This document shows positions 51,721-63,913 of a DNA stretch of 64,000 nt, in pieces. How positions within the stretch are numbered: the stretch's first letter is position 1; every line of letters starts with the position of its first letter. Under the pieces are notes generated by a model. That model saw only the letters and a list, made by a program, of their open reading frames with translations. It did not search any database and was not told the DNA's origin. The translations under genes were made by a program, and so were the position numbers. The stretch comes from Torreya grandis (lineage: Eukaryota; Streptophyta; Pinopsida; Cupressales; Taxaceae): positions 1,145,001 to 1,209,000 of the forward strand of contig JARHVA010003634.1 in assembly GCA_037957365.1 (NCBI GenBank), in the 5' to 3' direction.

Positions 51721-52439
51721 CCTTGAGTCAAAACATAATTTTACACTAATCATTCTTGGTAAATCTGCCCTAAAATCATTTTAAAATTAGCTATTTTTTA
51801 ATTGATATTTTTTAAATGGTTGTTTAATTTCACCTTATGTGAGTTGTTTTTCGCTTAACTGCACATGAGGGCAAGAAAAAGGGGTATTTATGACCTTTAT
51901 TGAAGTGAAGAGGTTCAAGATTTTTTTGTTGATTCCAATGAGTGGTTACATGGCATGCTTTGTTTTTAAACCTATCAAGTATTTAAACTTTTAGTGTAGT
52001 TTTTTATTAAATAGGTCATTAATGACAAAAAATGTATTTTGCTATAACTTTTGATTGGTTACTCATAATAAAGTGCCACTTTTTTCAAAAGTGCATATTT
52101 TCTCATCCTCTTTTTATTGATCTATTTTTTTTTTGTAAAACACATTCAATCTATAAAGTCCCATATTCAAGGGGTTGTAGGCCACACTAGTTTCTGTAGC
52201 GTACATCATGCACTGATTGCTCTCATCTATATGGACTAATTTTTAGCCTAGTTTGAAGTTCATCTCTAGAGCATGCACCATTTTTTACCCACTCCAGCAC
52301 TGATTGTTCACTTGGATGCATTCTCAACTGTGTCTGACGTCCCTTTCATGAGTATGCTTTAGAAGGTTATTATAGAGTATATTGTGCAGTTGTGCGCTTT
52401 TTTGATGTCTTTTCTTAGTCATTTCGACCTCATTTAAGA

Positions 52440-53173
52440 AACTCCAGATGAGGAGATTTGTTTCATCTCTAGTGATCCTTCTTGAGAAGGACAATTACGC
52501 ATCTTGGCGTGCTTACATGGAACATTTGTTCACACATAAGAATTGTATTCCATTTCTATATGGATAGATTCTTGCACCCACTAACCCTGTTTGGTTCAAT
52601 AAGTGGGCTAATACTTGTGAGAAGGTTTTTGCCACTCTTTTACTTCATGTTTCCATGGATCTTCATTGCCATGTGGAACATACAGAGTGTCCAAAAACTA
52701 TTTGGAGCATACTACAATGTCTTTTTGGTGATCCTACAGAGATTTATGTCACACCTCCTCCTCCGCTTCCTATTGTCTCTTTTGAGACTATTGTACTCTC
52801 TCATGATTTAATTTTTTGTGATGATACGTCTATGGTGGATAGTGTTTTTCCCTGTGTCGAGCCCCCACTACAAGATGAGATTCTACCAGACCTTAGTTGT
52901 TCTATTGCATATTCTACATCCGTTCCTGTGCAGATTGTTGCTATTTCAAATCCTTCACAGAGTTATATTTCAGAGGACTTTACTGATTTCAATGAGAGTA
53001 TACATATTGTGAGCATCGACAACTCATCTCTTTTTGTGGACATTATCTCTTCAGTTTGTGAGTCATGCTCCACTCTTCACATAGACATTAATTTAGTGAA
53101 TGTTCCATGTCTATCTTATTCTCTGGCTGTTCTTACTTCTTTATATTCCTCTTCACCATGCTATTGTAATTGA
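52440..53173 (+). pseudogene. Copia gag N-terminal fragment
   Basis: The plus-strand translation near 52479 reads EKDNYASWRAYMEHLFTHK, then NPVWFNKWANTCEKVFATLL, then ECPKTIWSILQCLFGDP. This matches the copia gag pattern (L...NY..W...M...L, W...D..A...I, ..A...W..L). A TAG lies between the first two blocks, and the frame then stays open from 52655 to 53173 in a Ser-rich tail. No zinc knuckle is visible. Confidence 0.6.
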
Positions 53174-53314
53174 GTTGATTAGTGCAACCCAGAAGGTAAT
53201 TCAATACATTATGCAATTGTTGAACATCTTCTTGTTCATCTATGAATACAATCAGAATCATTAAGTTTCATAATACTTGTGTGCTCACCCTACCAGAAGA
53301 TCACCTACTGACAT

Positions 53315-53535
53315 ACATGCAAGCATGCAAGCATTAGTAACTGGTCTACTTCACTATGACTAAGCCTAGTTAAGTTTAGTGTAGGTGATATTAAGTGGGA
53401 GTTAATGCATTTGTCAAACTCGACTAACACTAACAGCTTTTGGCTATATGTACACACTTCTTTTCATTCAATTAAGGTGAACAATATTCTTTGTTGATCC
53501 CTGCTTTAACCCAGAGATTGTGATGAAATTTTACA
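53315..53535 (+). repeat. Partial 3' LTR of the copia remnant
   Basis: It matches 50361-50577 with a moderate number of changes and ends GAAATTTTACA. Sequence upstream of 53315 does not match the first 80 bp of the 5' LTR. Confidence 0.78.
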
Positions 53536-53752
53536 TGGGATGGTTGGAAGGCAATAGACAAATCCAGTAAAACACTAGAGCCCGAGTTGTTTAGAAGCAG
53601 AAGATTGATCCGAGCTTGACATACATTGAAAAACATTTATGCTTGCATAACCCTGGGGTTGATTCAGCTCCTGCTAACATCGGGCTTCAGTGAAGATTTA
53701 CTCCCATGGAGTAAATAGAGATTAAACTGAAAGGAAAAGAATGGATTCTTAC

Positions 53753-53884
53753 CTCGGCCAATGTGCTCTTGGAAGATCTACGGTCTGCTAACTTTGAAGT
53801 TTTATCCAACAAGCTTCTTCCAGTTTGTAATGTAGGTGGTGTCTCTGAATCTGAACCAGCTGAGCCTCTTGTGCTTTTTGTGCA
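53753..53884 (-). CDS. Candidate exon of an ICR/RIP-like ROP-interacting protein (partial)
   Basis: On the minus strand an open 44-codon block begins CTKSTRGSAGSDSETPP, continues TGRSLLDKTSKLADRRSSKS and ends TLAE directly before a consensus donor, GAG|GTAAGAAT. A possible acceptor (CATTCAG or CCCTGCAG) lies just upstream. The pattern of S/T-P-rich text, SDSE, then (D)RS.K..DRRS.(R/K)S, is that of the N-terminus of plant ICR/RIP proteins, coiled-coil scaffolds that bind active ROP GTPases at the plasma membrane. The following coiled-coil exons should lie at lower coordinates but were not found, possibly because the copia remnant occupies the intron or the gene is broken. It may also be a relic. 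Confidence 0.4.
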
Positions 53885-54499
53885 CTGAATGTCGCTGCAG
53901 GGTTGATGGCATCACAGAGACATGCACAATGATTTAGTCAAAGATTTGCGCGAGGTCAGAAAAACGATAGATGATACTAAGACACAGGACGGGAAATATT
54001 GTTATTGTGAGGACTCTCTTTGACCGTGAAATTTATGTAGGCCATTATTGGTAATGCAGACATGAAAGGCCACGTTGATAAAACAAAACAACCTTTTTTT
54101 CATATTGGTAAAAATTTCTTTGAGTCTTTTCATTGTTTTCTGTGTCACCCTAGCAATAACTTTTATCAGTAGATATTTTGTACGTTTCTTCAAACTTATT
54201 TGTTTAGCTAATATTATATTATGGCTACGGGTCGTCCTGATCACATGGACAGAACAAATACAAGTTTTGTGAGTGTTGAGATGTGGAAGTAATATAAGTA
54301 GATTATGCAGGTGTCACCGGCTTTATGTCTCTGATTCTTTGTTCACAAAAAAACAAACCTGTTTAAATAACATTCTGTAAAATGTACTCAAATATAGTAT
54401 GTATCCCTAAGGACCTTTTATTGGTTAATCCGAAGTGTCTTGGGTTCCCCGGAACTAATCTGCAATAACCGGTGTCAGTACCATTGCACCGTAGATCAA
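53885..54499. other. Mixed-composition DNA upstream of the candidate exon
   Basis: It is moderately GC-rich up to about 54000 and AT-rich from 54060 to 54220. Short overlapping frames on both strands (54002-54272) show no motif. Part could be the intron or 5' region of the candidate exon. Confidence 0.3.
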
Positions 54500-54537
54500 C
54501 TGCCAACTCTTAGCCGCTCTGCCAACTCCTAGTCACT
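54500..54537. repeat. 19-bp tandem repeat x 2
   Basis: CTGCCAACTCTTAGCCGCT at 54500-54518 is followed by CTGCCAACTCCTAGTCACT. The reverse strand contains TGGCAGAGCGG, which fits a Pol III A box by chance. Confidence 0.7.
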
Positions 54538-55019
54538 CAGCGAGACTCATCCACGTAGGGCTGAGAGAGGCCATCCAAGAGTTGACTCAGCTCTTGGCAT
54601 GCAAAATTTTGGCCGATTTGGGGGCAATGGGAAGAGCGCGAGCCCCCCTGACTTGTCAGTCATGATAAGGTCCGGATCAAACAATGTCATACGGAGATTT
54701 TCTTGGGGTGTCAGACTTTCGAAACTCGGGACCAACTGCACAAGGACATATGAAGGAGGATTGATGCTAGGAGATCTAGACTGATAAGTTGTCAGTCCAG
54801 GAACCAATCGTCTGCGGTCACATGGTCCTGAGGATAGAGTGCGGGTGTCAACCTGAGAGATGGCGGGAGCACGGTGGCAAGATAGTAGACATCTGTGTCA
54901 TTTTTCATCATATTATTTGACTATTATGTCAGTTTACATAGAGTTTAATTTATTTAAAATTTTTGGTTTTAAATCATGACATAGTTTGTAGGAGAAGAAA
55001 ATTTTAAAATTATTTATAA

Positions 55020-55024
<5 letters not shown>
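54538..55024. other. GC-richer block with overlapping open frames
   Basis: Positions 54540-54890 are near 50% GC by eye and open on both strands (plus 54599-54784 with SPPDLSVMIRSGSNN and RRFSWGVRLSKLGTNC; minus 54547-54807). The plus frame looks protein-like and may be an old repeat-encoded or gene fragment, but I cannot assign a family. The sequence returns to AT-rich after 54900. Confidence 0.3.

Positions 55025-55083
<59 letters not shown>
55025..55083. repeat. (TA)n microsatellite
   Basis: About 58 bp of nearly pure TA dinucleotide in AT-rich surroundings. Confidence 0.95.
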
Positions 55084-55085
<2 letters not shown>

Positions 55086-56940
55086 TTTCCAAAAACTTAG
55101 ATTTTATATTTAATATTGTTTTTTAAATATATATAAAAAAATAAATTGTATTATAAGTTGAAATAAATATAATTTTTTATCTATTCAATAAAATATACTC
55201 ACTTTTAATATAGAAAAATAGCCACTTGAAACACACTTAAAATTTAAAATTATTTTTCATTTTTCATTTTTCATTTATATTTTAATCAAATTATGTATCT
55301 CATCTTATTATATAATAATATAAATAAATATAAATTTAATATTCTAATCTAAATGCAAATTAATATAAAATATATTTTTTAAATTAATAACAGTTATTTG
55401 TAAAAAATTATTTTGTATTGCAAAAATTTGACAAAGCAGGGAAGTAAACAAAAATTCAATATTCATTCAAAGAATATGTATATAAAGATTTTTTAAATAT
55501 AACTAAGATCGAAATATATCTATATAAAATTGTTTTTGTAATTTGATTGAAATTGAAAATGAAAAGTTACAATTAGCAACAAACCAAAATTATAAAGATA
55601 GGACAATCTTCTTCTGAATAATTTCTTGCTGCTAAATGGAACGTTTAAAAAACAAACTGTAAAACTCTTTCAAGATTTAAATGGCATTATGACTATTCTT
55701 ATCACTAATAGCTATTAAACTAAATAGAATAGTTACAAATAGTTAGTCTAATCCTTTACCACTACTAGGAAATGAATTAGCATAGACAAAGAATTAAAAA
55801 AATTAGAAATTTCTCTATCAAAGCTCTAAACAAATACTTGCTCATTTAAACCCCAGTTCCCACAATGCTAGCAAAAATTAATCATAATCGAGACCCATAA
55901 CACTTAGGCAAACTCAATTATCTATCAAACATACCCATTCTTGGTTTTGATAGTTTTGACATTTAATATGCCCCTCAAATTTAATTTTATGTTTTGCTTA
56001 TGTCATCAAGTCCATGCATCAATTTTTTACTTAAGCCCTGATTGTCTATGATCATGCCACATGGTCTTTCGGGGCCCATGATCATTTTAGACTTAGTCTT
56101 TAGCTCTATTTCAATCGAGCTCTGTGGGGTTACACTTGTCAAGAACTCAACAAAGAAAAACCTTTGGGACTTAGTCAAACTTTGAAAGTATAAAATGATA
56201 TTTAATAAGACCATCAAATTTAATACAATGTTTTGATGATGTCATCACAACCACACATTTTTGGCTTTCTAGGATTGAGTACAATTGTGCTACTAGGCAT
56301 AATTGTAGGTCTTAGTCGTGTCTCTACACTCAACACTCCCCTCTGAACCATGAACTCTTTCACAACTAAAAACATTTTCAACTAAACGCAGGTACTAATA
56401 CCACTTCACGACTCTTATTAATTTTATTAATATATGAGTAGAAAAGAAGTATAATACAATTGCGTAATGTTTACTCCTAAATTATTTAATCCTAAAGTGG
56501 ACGATGATTATTTGTTACAAGATGCTACATGATACAAACAAAATAGGTAGTTAATTCTTTAAAAATATATCAAATAAAAAAAGGGTGTACTTCTATTTAA
56601 AAAAATAGAAGAGGGGGAATAGATAATATATGTTTTGTATTTATTATAAATATTGATTAAAATAATAAAATTATTAATATATATAAATATCTGTATTATT
56701 TTCTTAGTCATGGAAATCAATGTTTTAACTCCATGTGCCAAATCTCTCGTCAAAGTTTAGTGACTCCATATTGAGCTTAAATCAATTCACCAACTTTTGC
56801 ACCTAAACTTTATTTTATTCCTCTTGTTTTGCTCAATAATGTGAGACTACAAACATTTGGTTAGTCGGATCAAATGTAGATAAGGCAATATAGTACGAAA
56901 AATTATATCATAATGCAGTGATATAGATGATAAATATGTT
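55084..56940. other. AT-rich intergenic DNA
   Basis: Low-complexity A/T sequence up to 55600, then slightly more balanced. Around 55920-56320 a segment repeats the theme ATTTAAT(AT)...TTTGATGATGTCATCA and GGACTTAGTC, suggesting a weak, diverged duplication of about 240 bp (55960 and 56210). No gene is supported. Confidence 0.4.
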
Positions 56941-56948
56941 AATAAACG

Positions 56949-57167
56949 TTGCTTATTGCATTTGGTAGACTGGCGAGGTTTAGATTATTTAGGAACTTGA
57001 TCAGTCATGGAAGTGAGGCGGAGAAGCGATGTCCCCATTCGTTTCTCGTTGGTCACTGCCTCTTTCACTGCAGATTTTACAGTCGACGACAGATTTGGAC
57101 ACGACATGCTATTAAATGTAGAGCTAATCTCGCCATGACCAGAATAATCCAGGCAAGAAATGAGTAA
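56949..57167 (+). other. Unidentified 72-codon open frame in a GC-richer patch
   Basis: The frame begins MLIAFGRLARFRLFRNLISH and continues GSEAEKRCPHSFLVGHCLFH. Codon and base composition are more gene-like than the flanks. No domain was recognised and no splice or promoter context is convincing. A second unassigned frame lies on the minus strand at 57354-57539. Confidence 0.22.
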
Positions 57168-57699
57168 GAGTATCTCAGTGATGCAAAATTAGCCATTTTT
57201 CTCGTAAGGAAGTTCTAAACAAGCAATTCGATAGATTGTCGACTAATGATGATCGAAAGTTTAAGCGATAAAATGTATGGATTGTCGACTAAGTATAAAT
57301 TGGTTTTTACTACAGGAAAGATTGAAATTAACAATGTTACGCAACTACACTAGCTAGGAAATCGCATTCAGAGAAAATGTAGTAAGCGCACCTAACTTCC
57401 ACCTGTGTTTTCTCTCATTTTCCCCGGCCTGACAGGCTGAATGGATTTCTTTGCATATACGTGAAAGTGTCGGGATGTTGTCCGTATTGGTCATGAATCT
57501 TTTTGAATGTACTAGACTGTGATCGTGTTTGGTGTACAATAGGGGAAACGTACCTTACTTCGGTGCAACAACCAAAGTGTCATCCACGTTACATGGAACC
57601 AAGTGGAGCACCAATATAATAAGCACATGGAGCACAAAATGTATTATATTAAACATCGCATTCAGGGTTAAGTCATTGATCTTTACTCTAATTGAATGT
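57168..57699. other. Mixed-composition spacer
   Basis: GATTGTCGACTAA occurs twice (about 57234 and 57280). No feature can be assigned beyond that. Confidence 0.35.
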
Positions 57700-57913
57700 A
57701 AGATTAAGTTACCAACATTTTTGTCAATTCTGTTTAGAGACGAAGTTTTTAAATCTATAAGTGATTATTGGAGTGAGCAAAGTCTTTTATTAGTCATTGA
57801 CTTTTAATACAATCAAATAGAAGATCAAGTTACCAACATCTTTGCCAATTTTATGTGAGAGACGAAGTTTGTTTCTCTACAATAATTCTTTGGAGTAAAA
57901 AAAGTCTTCCATT
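57700..57913. repeat. Tandem duplication, about 120-bp unit x 2 (diverged)
   Basis: AGATTAAGTTACCAACAT...GAGACGAAGTTT...TTGGAGTGA...AAAGTCTT at 57702 recurs from about 57821 with moderate divergence. Confidence 0.7.
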
Positions 57914-58059
57914 AAGTGTGAACTTCTTATTGAAACATTCTACACCACACTCCTAATAAATAAATAATATAAATAAAAATATTTATCTAATATTTTAATT
58001 TTTTAATTAAGTGTGAACTTCTTATTGAAACATTCTACACCATACTCCTAATAAATATA
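57911..58059. repeat. 95-bp direct repeat x 2
   Basis: ATTAAGTGTGAACTTCTTAT through CTCCTAATAAATA occurs at 57911-57964 and 58006-58059 with a single difference over about 53 bp. An AT-rich spacer separates the two. Confidence 0.9.
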
Positions 58060-59460
58060 AATTATGTATCAACCTCCTATTAAGATGTCTTTTAAAATAT
58101 TATTAAATAAAAATTAAGCGTCAACCTCCTAATGAAATGTAGTGTAAACTCATATTGAATAACAATTAACTATCAGATTCTCTTTAATTAGACATAGTCA
58201 TCGAAAGTATTATTTTTCTTTTTATCTTTATCTTTTTTTTTGGATTAGTCTCTATTTACGAACAAGTCACTTTTCTATAAGTTTTTGTATACTCAAATTT
58301 TTATAATGAGAATTTGAATTAATTTTAAAATTTATAAGTCAAAGCTGAGACGGCCCGGCCATTAATAATCATGCCAAACCCATTAAGATCACGATAAGTA
58401 TTCTAAACCCAAATAATAGGCTTTCATTTGCTGCTATAAGCGTGCGATTGGCCGTAACAGCTCAGCCAGACCTGCTTAAGTATTATATTTTGGATAGGTA
58501 TTCACTAATGGAGAAGTATTAGAATTATATTTTGAATAATATAATAATATTATTATTATAATAAGTTCTATGCAGACTATGATAGAACATGCAAGTTGGT
58601 ATTATTTACTGGGAATAATATCGCAGGAGTAAAGATGAACAACGAACATGGAATGGTCATTTAATAATGAGAATATGTTGTGTTGATTTTTAGTATTGTT
58701 TATAACTGTTAAAATAATAATCTTAATTCTTCTTTTATTTATTAATTTGGAAGATATTTAATATTTATGAAAATGAAATGTGTCTTTTTTCAAAATGATT
58801 TTTTATAAATTTTATTAACATATAAAGTTAAGATATATATCAAAATATTGTAACACTTATAAAGATTATTAAAATTAATTTTTATAACATAAAGAAAAAG
58901 ATATTAAGTATTCTTTAATTTTTTTACAGAGTTATATATATATATATATATGAGAAATATATCTGGATACTTTTATATTATAATTTATGTGATGAATGGA
59001 TAGATACTATACTTCAAATAGTATAGAGTATTAATTTTTATATTATTTTTTAAATATAAATATCAGTAAAATATTTAAATATTATTTTGAAATATATTGT
59101 AAAGATAGATCAATTACAACTAAATTTTAAGAATAAAGAAAAACAAAGAGAATATTAAAGATAATATTGTAAATGAAAATAATAACAAATGACAGATTTA
59201 AAATTAGAGGAGAAAATAAAATATCAAAATGATAATAATAAACAAGGATTTATATAACATAAGGTTGAATTGACAATTAAATAATCATAAACTGAGAATA
59301 GAAAACATGCTAATGAAATGAAAAGAATACATGAATATAAATTTCAAGGTGAACACTATATGTTGCGAATAAGATTAAAATACATATGTGATCAGATTCG
59401 TTGACTGCGACATAAAAAACTAGAAAAAAATCCATCTTAAAGCATCTAAAATGCACTATC
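58060..59460. other. AT-rich intergenic DNA
   Basis: No genes. A short (TA)n run of about 20 bp lies near 58932-58951. Confidence 0.45.
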
Positions 59461-59469
59461 ATTAAACGA

Positions 59470-59611
59470 TTACTGATATTGATAGTAATTTTGAAGAAAT
59501 AAACTCAATCTCAACTGATGATGTTCTTGAAACCCCAGATGATGCAACTCAAGATAAAATTGATGTCAATGTTGTAAATAATGTGAAAAATAAAATTATA
59601 CAAAGGAGGTA
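59470..59611 (+). other. Possible short coding relic
   Basis: A plus-strand stop-free run reads DIDSNFEEINSISTDDVLET and then PDDATQDKIDVNVVNNVKNK before a TAA. The acidic, protein-like composition stands out from the A/T flanks, but nothing identifies it. Confidence 0.2.
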
Positions 59612-59947
59612 AGATTGTAAAATAAAATAAGATGAGAAATGCAAATCAATGGTTTAGAAAAAGAGCCAACATTACAACTTACAAGAAGAAGATGAATGCA
59701 AGATTATGAAATTGAAAGAGAAAAAATATAACTAATCCCAATGTAATGCTTTGGAGAGATTTGGATTCTTTTCAAATCATTTTTTGACATGGTTTAGATA
59801 ATATTTCTTCACTCAACATATGTGTAAAATGCCTTTAGGTGTTTGAGAAAAAATTATTCCAATATAACTTTTTGATATGTTTATTTTTAAAAGAGCTATG
59901 GTTTAATTTAATTGCGGGGTAAATTTATTTCAAGTATGTGTCTACAC

Positions 59948-60082
59948 GTTGCCCTCTTCCTGCCCGCCCTAACGTCGCCCCTGCCCCACCCCTCTACACC
60001 CACCCCCCTCCGCACCCTTACTGCCCGAACCCGCCCCCCCCATCCCCCCCCAATTCTGTCCCATGCCCCCTGCCCCCCCACC
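59948..60082. repeat. C-rich low-complexity tract
   Basis: About 135 bp in which the plus strand is mostly C, with runs of 3-8 C and very few G (for example CCCCTGCCCCACCCCTC, CCGCCCCCCCCATCCCCCCC). The minus strand has more than four closely spaced G-runs, so it meets the usual sequence rule for G-quadruplex formation; the plus strand could form an i-motif. The open frames 59912-60123 are by-products of the low complexity. Confidence 0.9.
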
Positions 60083-60324
60083 TATTTATTCTATTGATGC
60101 ATAAAATTAGTAGAGTAAGATAAATGTAAAACCTGATTTTGTATGCATATTTTGTCTTTGTCATGGAGATGAGCATGGTACCTTAATGAGGCATGTGGAT
60201 AAGTGTTGAAGATGTGGAAAATTGAGAGTGATCAAGTCTCAATTCTAATAATCAATGAATATACTTGATTTGGAGCATTATATTCTCCAACCATCATAGA
60301 GTACTATGTAATAATTAAAATGAT
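60083..60324. other. AT-rich spacer
   Basis: Nothing identifiable. Confidence 0.4.
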
Positions 60325-60512
60325 GGGAACTAAAAAATTAGTTTATGAGAGTGTAACCAATATGTGGAACATCATTAAGCTCAAATGTATGCCACTTGCT
60401 GAATTGAAAAGAAGAGGTGGGAACTAGTACATGGCTTGATAAAGTGAAACAAATATGTGGAGTATCATTAGGATCAAACTTTTCCCACTTGAAAAATATT
60501 AATCGCACCACT
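60325..60512. repeat. About 94-bp tandem duplication x 2
   Basis: Both units start GGGAACTA and contain AATATGTGGA..ATCATTA.G.TCAAA followed by a CCCACTTG- or GCCACTTG-like word. The minus-strand open frame 60338-60616 shows the duplication as DPNDTPHICFTL and ELNDVPHIGYTL. Confidence 0.8.
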
Positions 60513-63500
60513 AGATATGGATCTAAATTAAAAATATATATTCTTACAACTTTGAAACCTGGAAAAGAGAAATCTAAATTTTTGAAATTACTAGCTTGGA
60601 CATGAATACATATCATGCCCCACGTAATGTATAAAGATCCAATTTTAACTTTTAAACAATATTTAGAATATTTTAATTGTGTTCACACAAGTGTGTTTAT
60701 TCTCAAGTAGCTATAAGAGTAGAGTGCATAAACAAGTTGAATGGCTGCATTATATGAAAATTATAAATTTAATAGATTTTGGTCTATCAAATCTGAAATA
60801 TTTTGCTTGTGAAAATTTCAAGATAATGCCATTAAGATGCTCCCATTTTGAGATGAGCAAAATTTACTACAATTTATTCTTCTCAAAATAAAAAATGATC
60901 ATTTATGAAGGATATAATAATTTAATAACATTTGAATGGTATTATAATCTTAGAGATGTAAGATTGAAGCATATGTTATATTGCATTGCATAATATAGTT
61001 TGAATATATATAATTAAATTAGTGTATGAAACATGTTTAAAAGTTATAAATTTGGAATATGTAGTGTATGCATATTATTAAATAGTTGAATAATTTGAAT
61101 AACCTAAGTAATAGGTGCATGATATGTACAATGGCACCATAGATATATGTAATTCATATGTAGTAGTGCATTATAATAATCATGGCACTATAGTATCTAA
61201 TAATGAACATGTAATAAAATTCACACAATGTCACAAAAGGACTAAAAGACCACATAAAAGAGACATGTAACATATTGAATAGTGGTATAGATTTTGTATA
61301 AATACCATGCATGAGACCCAAAGGCTAAATATAAGGGACGTGAATATCACACAAAAATGTAAGGCAAAATCCCACATACAAATGGCATGGTGATACTATA
61401 CAAGTAAGATGGTGTGTGATGAACATAAACAAGGACAAGGGACACAATCAACAATAAAACAAGTTTAACATGTTATGTAATGAGGAAATCTTATAAATAA
61501 AATGTAGCTATCATATCAAAATCATAACTAGTTATGTTCATGTAAGTAATTAACATATTAATTATGACACATATAAAGTATGAATGAAATTAATGCATTT
61601 GTGTTTATTATAGAACAACATGGAAAATAGGTTTTCAATTAATAAAACTTGAAAAAGTGTTCCTATATAATGATGAGATGGCCCCAAGTGAGCAAGGATG
61701 TTGGGTAAATTGATGTTCCAACATTGAAAGCATGTGAAATCATGTCTTATATTAATATTTGATTGTATCTAAATATGATTTTTTTATATCATAACAAATG
61801 TAAAAGGAGTCCTTATTATTGTGTTGTATGTGGAAACAATGATTTAAAATATACGGGGAAAGGTTTGTATTAGGAAGATAGGTGTATATTGCACTATTAC
61901 CTGATTGGTGTAGCTTTATCCTAATTGAATGTATACAAGATTTTTTTATCAAGTTAACTTTTCTGTATCATTATGTATTGGTTTAGTATAAATATGTCAT
62001 GATTCACATTTAGATACCTTGTTATAATAGTTATATATTGAAAAGGTAATAAAATATGCTATTTACTAAACATAAAGATAGATGGCATATGCAAATAGGT
62101 AATCCAATAACATGAAAATATGATTAAAGGTCATGGTTTTTAAATTTTTGCATGAATTTTGATTCTTTTATACTTTTTATAAGATATGAAGGTTTCTATT
62201 TTTCTCCATTTTTATAAATTGAAATATTCATAACTGTAAGTTGAGAAAAATTTAAAAATTAAGGTAAGTAGCAAGATTTTAAAATAGAAAAGAGAAGGGG
62301 AGATTCGAACATCCTTAAATAAGGTGCTAAATCATGGAAAGTAAGAATGAAAATGAAATTTTGGAGATTTTGAAATGATGTCATTGAGGTGTTTAGGTAA
62401 GTGGATGAAGTTTCTTGATAGTCTAAGTGTCAATGATAAAGTGTGTAGTGTGCTTGTCTTAGTATGCTTGAAGTAGGCTTGGTTGATCTTGAGTTTTGGA
62501 TTGATTAAGGATAGGTATGAATTATTAAACATTTTTGAGGGGTTCTATCAGAGGTTAAGGATGATTGGAGAGGTTTTGTGAGTACATGGTATTCATATAC
62601 TTATTTATTATGTTCATCTTGGCATAGTTGGTTTTATGATTAAAAAATCTAAGTAGGTAGTTTGCTAACATCACCATTGCCACATATGAATGAGTTAGGG
62701 GGAGTTGGTCATATGTGTATGATCACACTAGTCTTAAGTTTCTTTGGTTTAAATTTTAGGTCATGAGGTTGAGCATAGCTAAATATATATAGGTGTAAAG
62801 TTGGCCTCTCAGATAGAAGTTCACTAAGTTCCTATACTTAGCCAGACCATTACTATACGTCATGAAAATATAAATGAAACATCAAGTTTATACATTTAAT
62901 ATAGGTACTCAGAGTCTTAACTGAGGTAAAATATTTTCATGGAGATGTTTTATATAGTGCCAAGAAGCTACCCTAAAAATTTAGAGTCTTGAAGTGATTT
63001 ATATCTCAAGTTATAAAGATTTAAAGTTGCTCTTGTAGACTATGATGGACTAGAGACTTTCAAGTTTAATCATGTTAAGGTTTAAGGTCATTGGTCTAGA
63101 AGGTCCAGCAGTGATCACTTAATCATACATATTGAGATCAATGGTGCATATGAAGTCAACATGTCAAAGTTTTCATGTGTAGGTAATAAGTGTCACAAAA
63201 TCTCTAGTCTGACATAAGCTCAACAGTGAGCGGTTGTTCATACTGATGAAGATCAATAGTGAAAGACAAGTCAAAGAGTCAACAATGCACGTGAGACTTC
63301 CAAGTGGAAAAGGAACATGAAATGTCAATAAATTTCTTATAAGGCATGTGAGGGTACCAAGTGTCATAATCTTAAGAGTTTTGAGAAAGATCTAATGATG
63401 AGAATTACAAAGTAAGGACTAGGTTGATCCGTAACGATCATTAGTGTGTATTTGGTCAATATTTTAAGGGTGCAAAAGATGAGGTTAAAATGTTCAAGAT

Positions 63501-63913
63501 TTAACATTTGTAAAGTGGATCAATATGAGTTAAAATTTAAGCTAATTCTGAATAATATCGATGGTGTGATTTGAGAGAGGTAAGTGAATATCATGAGATG
63601 TGCTCTAAGTGATCAAGGTTTAATTGTGACCGTTTGGATTCAAATATTTGAATTTAATGAAGGAAAGACTAGTGCTTGGTTTTTCAACCATAAATTTTGA
63701 TCTATGCAAAGAAAATTATTATAGTAAAAAATCAAAGTTTTAGAGGACTTCAAAGTGCATTTTGAAATATTCATTTTAAGGTCTAAATGTTTGTACAATA
63801 AAATTTATAGAGTTTCAAATTTAATTGTGTGTTTATTCATGCTCTATAAGTAACCTTAGAAGGGTAATTGAGATTTTATTGATGTTATTTCTATGTCTCG
63901 AGATGATGTAACT
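60513..63913. other. AT-rich intergenic DNA
   Basis: About 3.4 kb without a supportable gene, LTR or tandem array. Short open frames (60679-60891, 61752-61952, 62332-62532, 63173-63367) lack motifs. Confidence 0.45.

Larger units (their letters stand above)
50283..53535 (+). mobile_element. Ty1/copia retrotransposon remnant with gag fragment
   Basis: A 5' LTR (50283-50577) is followed directly by the primer site TGGTATCAAAG. A partial 3' LTR (53315-53535) matches its last 217 bp, including ACTGGTCTACTTCACTATGA and TTTGGCTATATGTACACACT. The 3' LTR lacks the first 80 bp or so, and no target duplication is visible, so the element is rearranged. The interior has a copia gag fragment near 52480-53173 and a GC-richer segment of unknown origin at about 50740-51720. 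Protease, integrase and reverse transcriptase are absent. Confidence 0.78.

Noticed and set aside
54440..54560. tRNA- or SINE-like A box (TGGCAGAGCGG on the minus strand)
   Set aside because: No B box at suitable spacing and no cloverleaf can be drawn; the word arises from a 19-bp tandem repeat.
59912..60123. Two overlapping 61-codon Pro-rich open frames
   Set aside because: They arise from the C-rich low-complexity tract and have no start or splice context.
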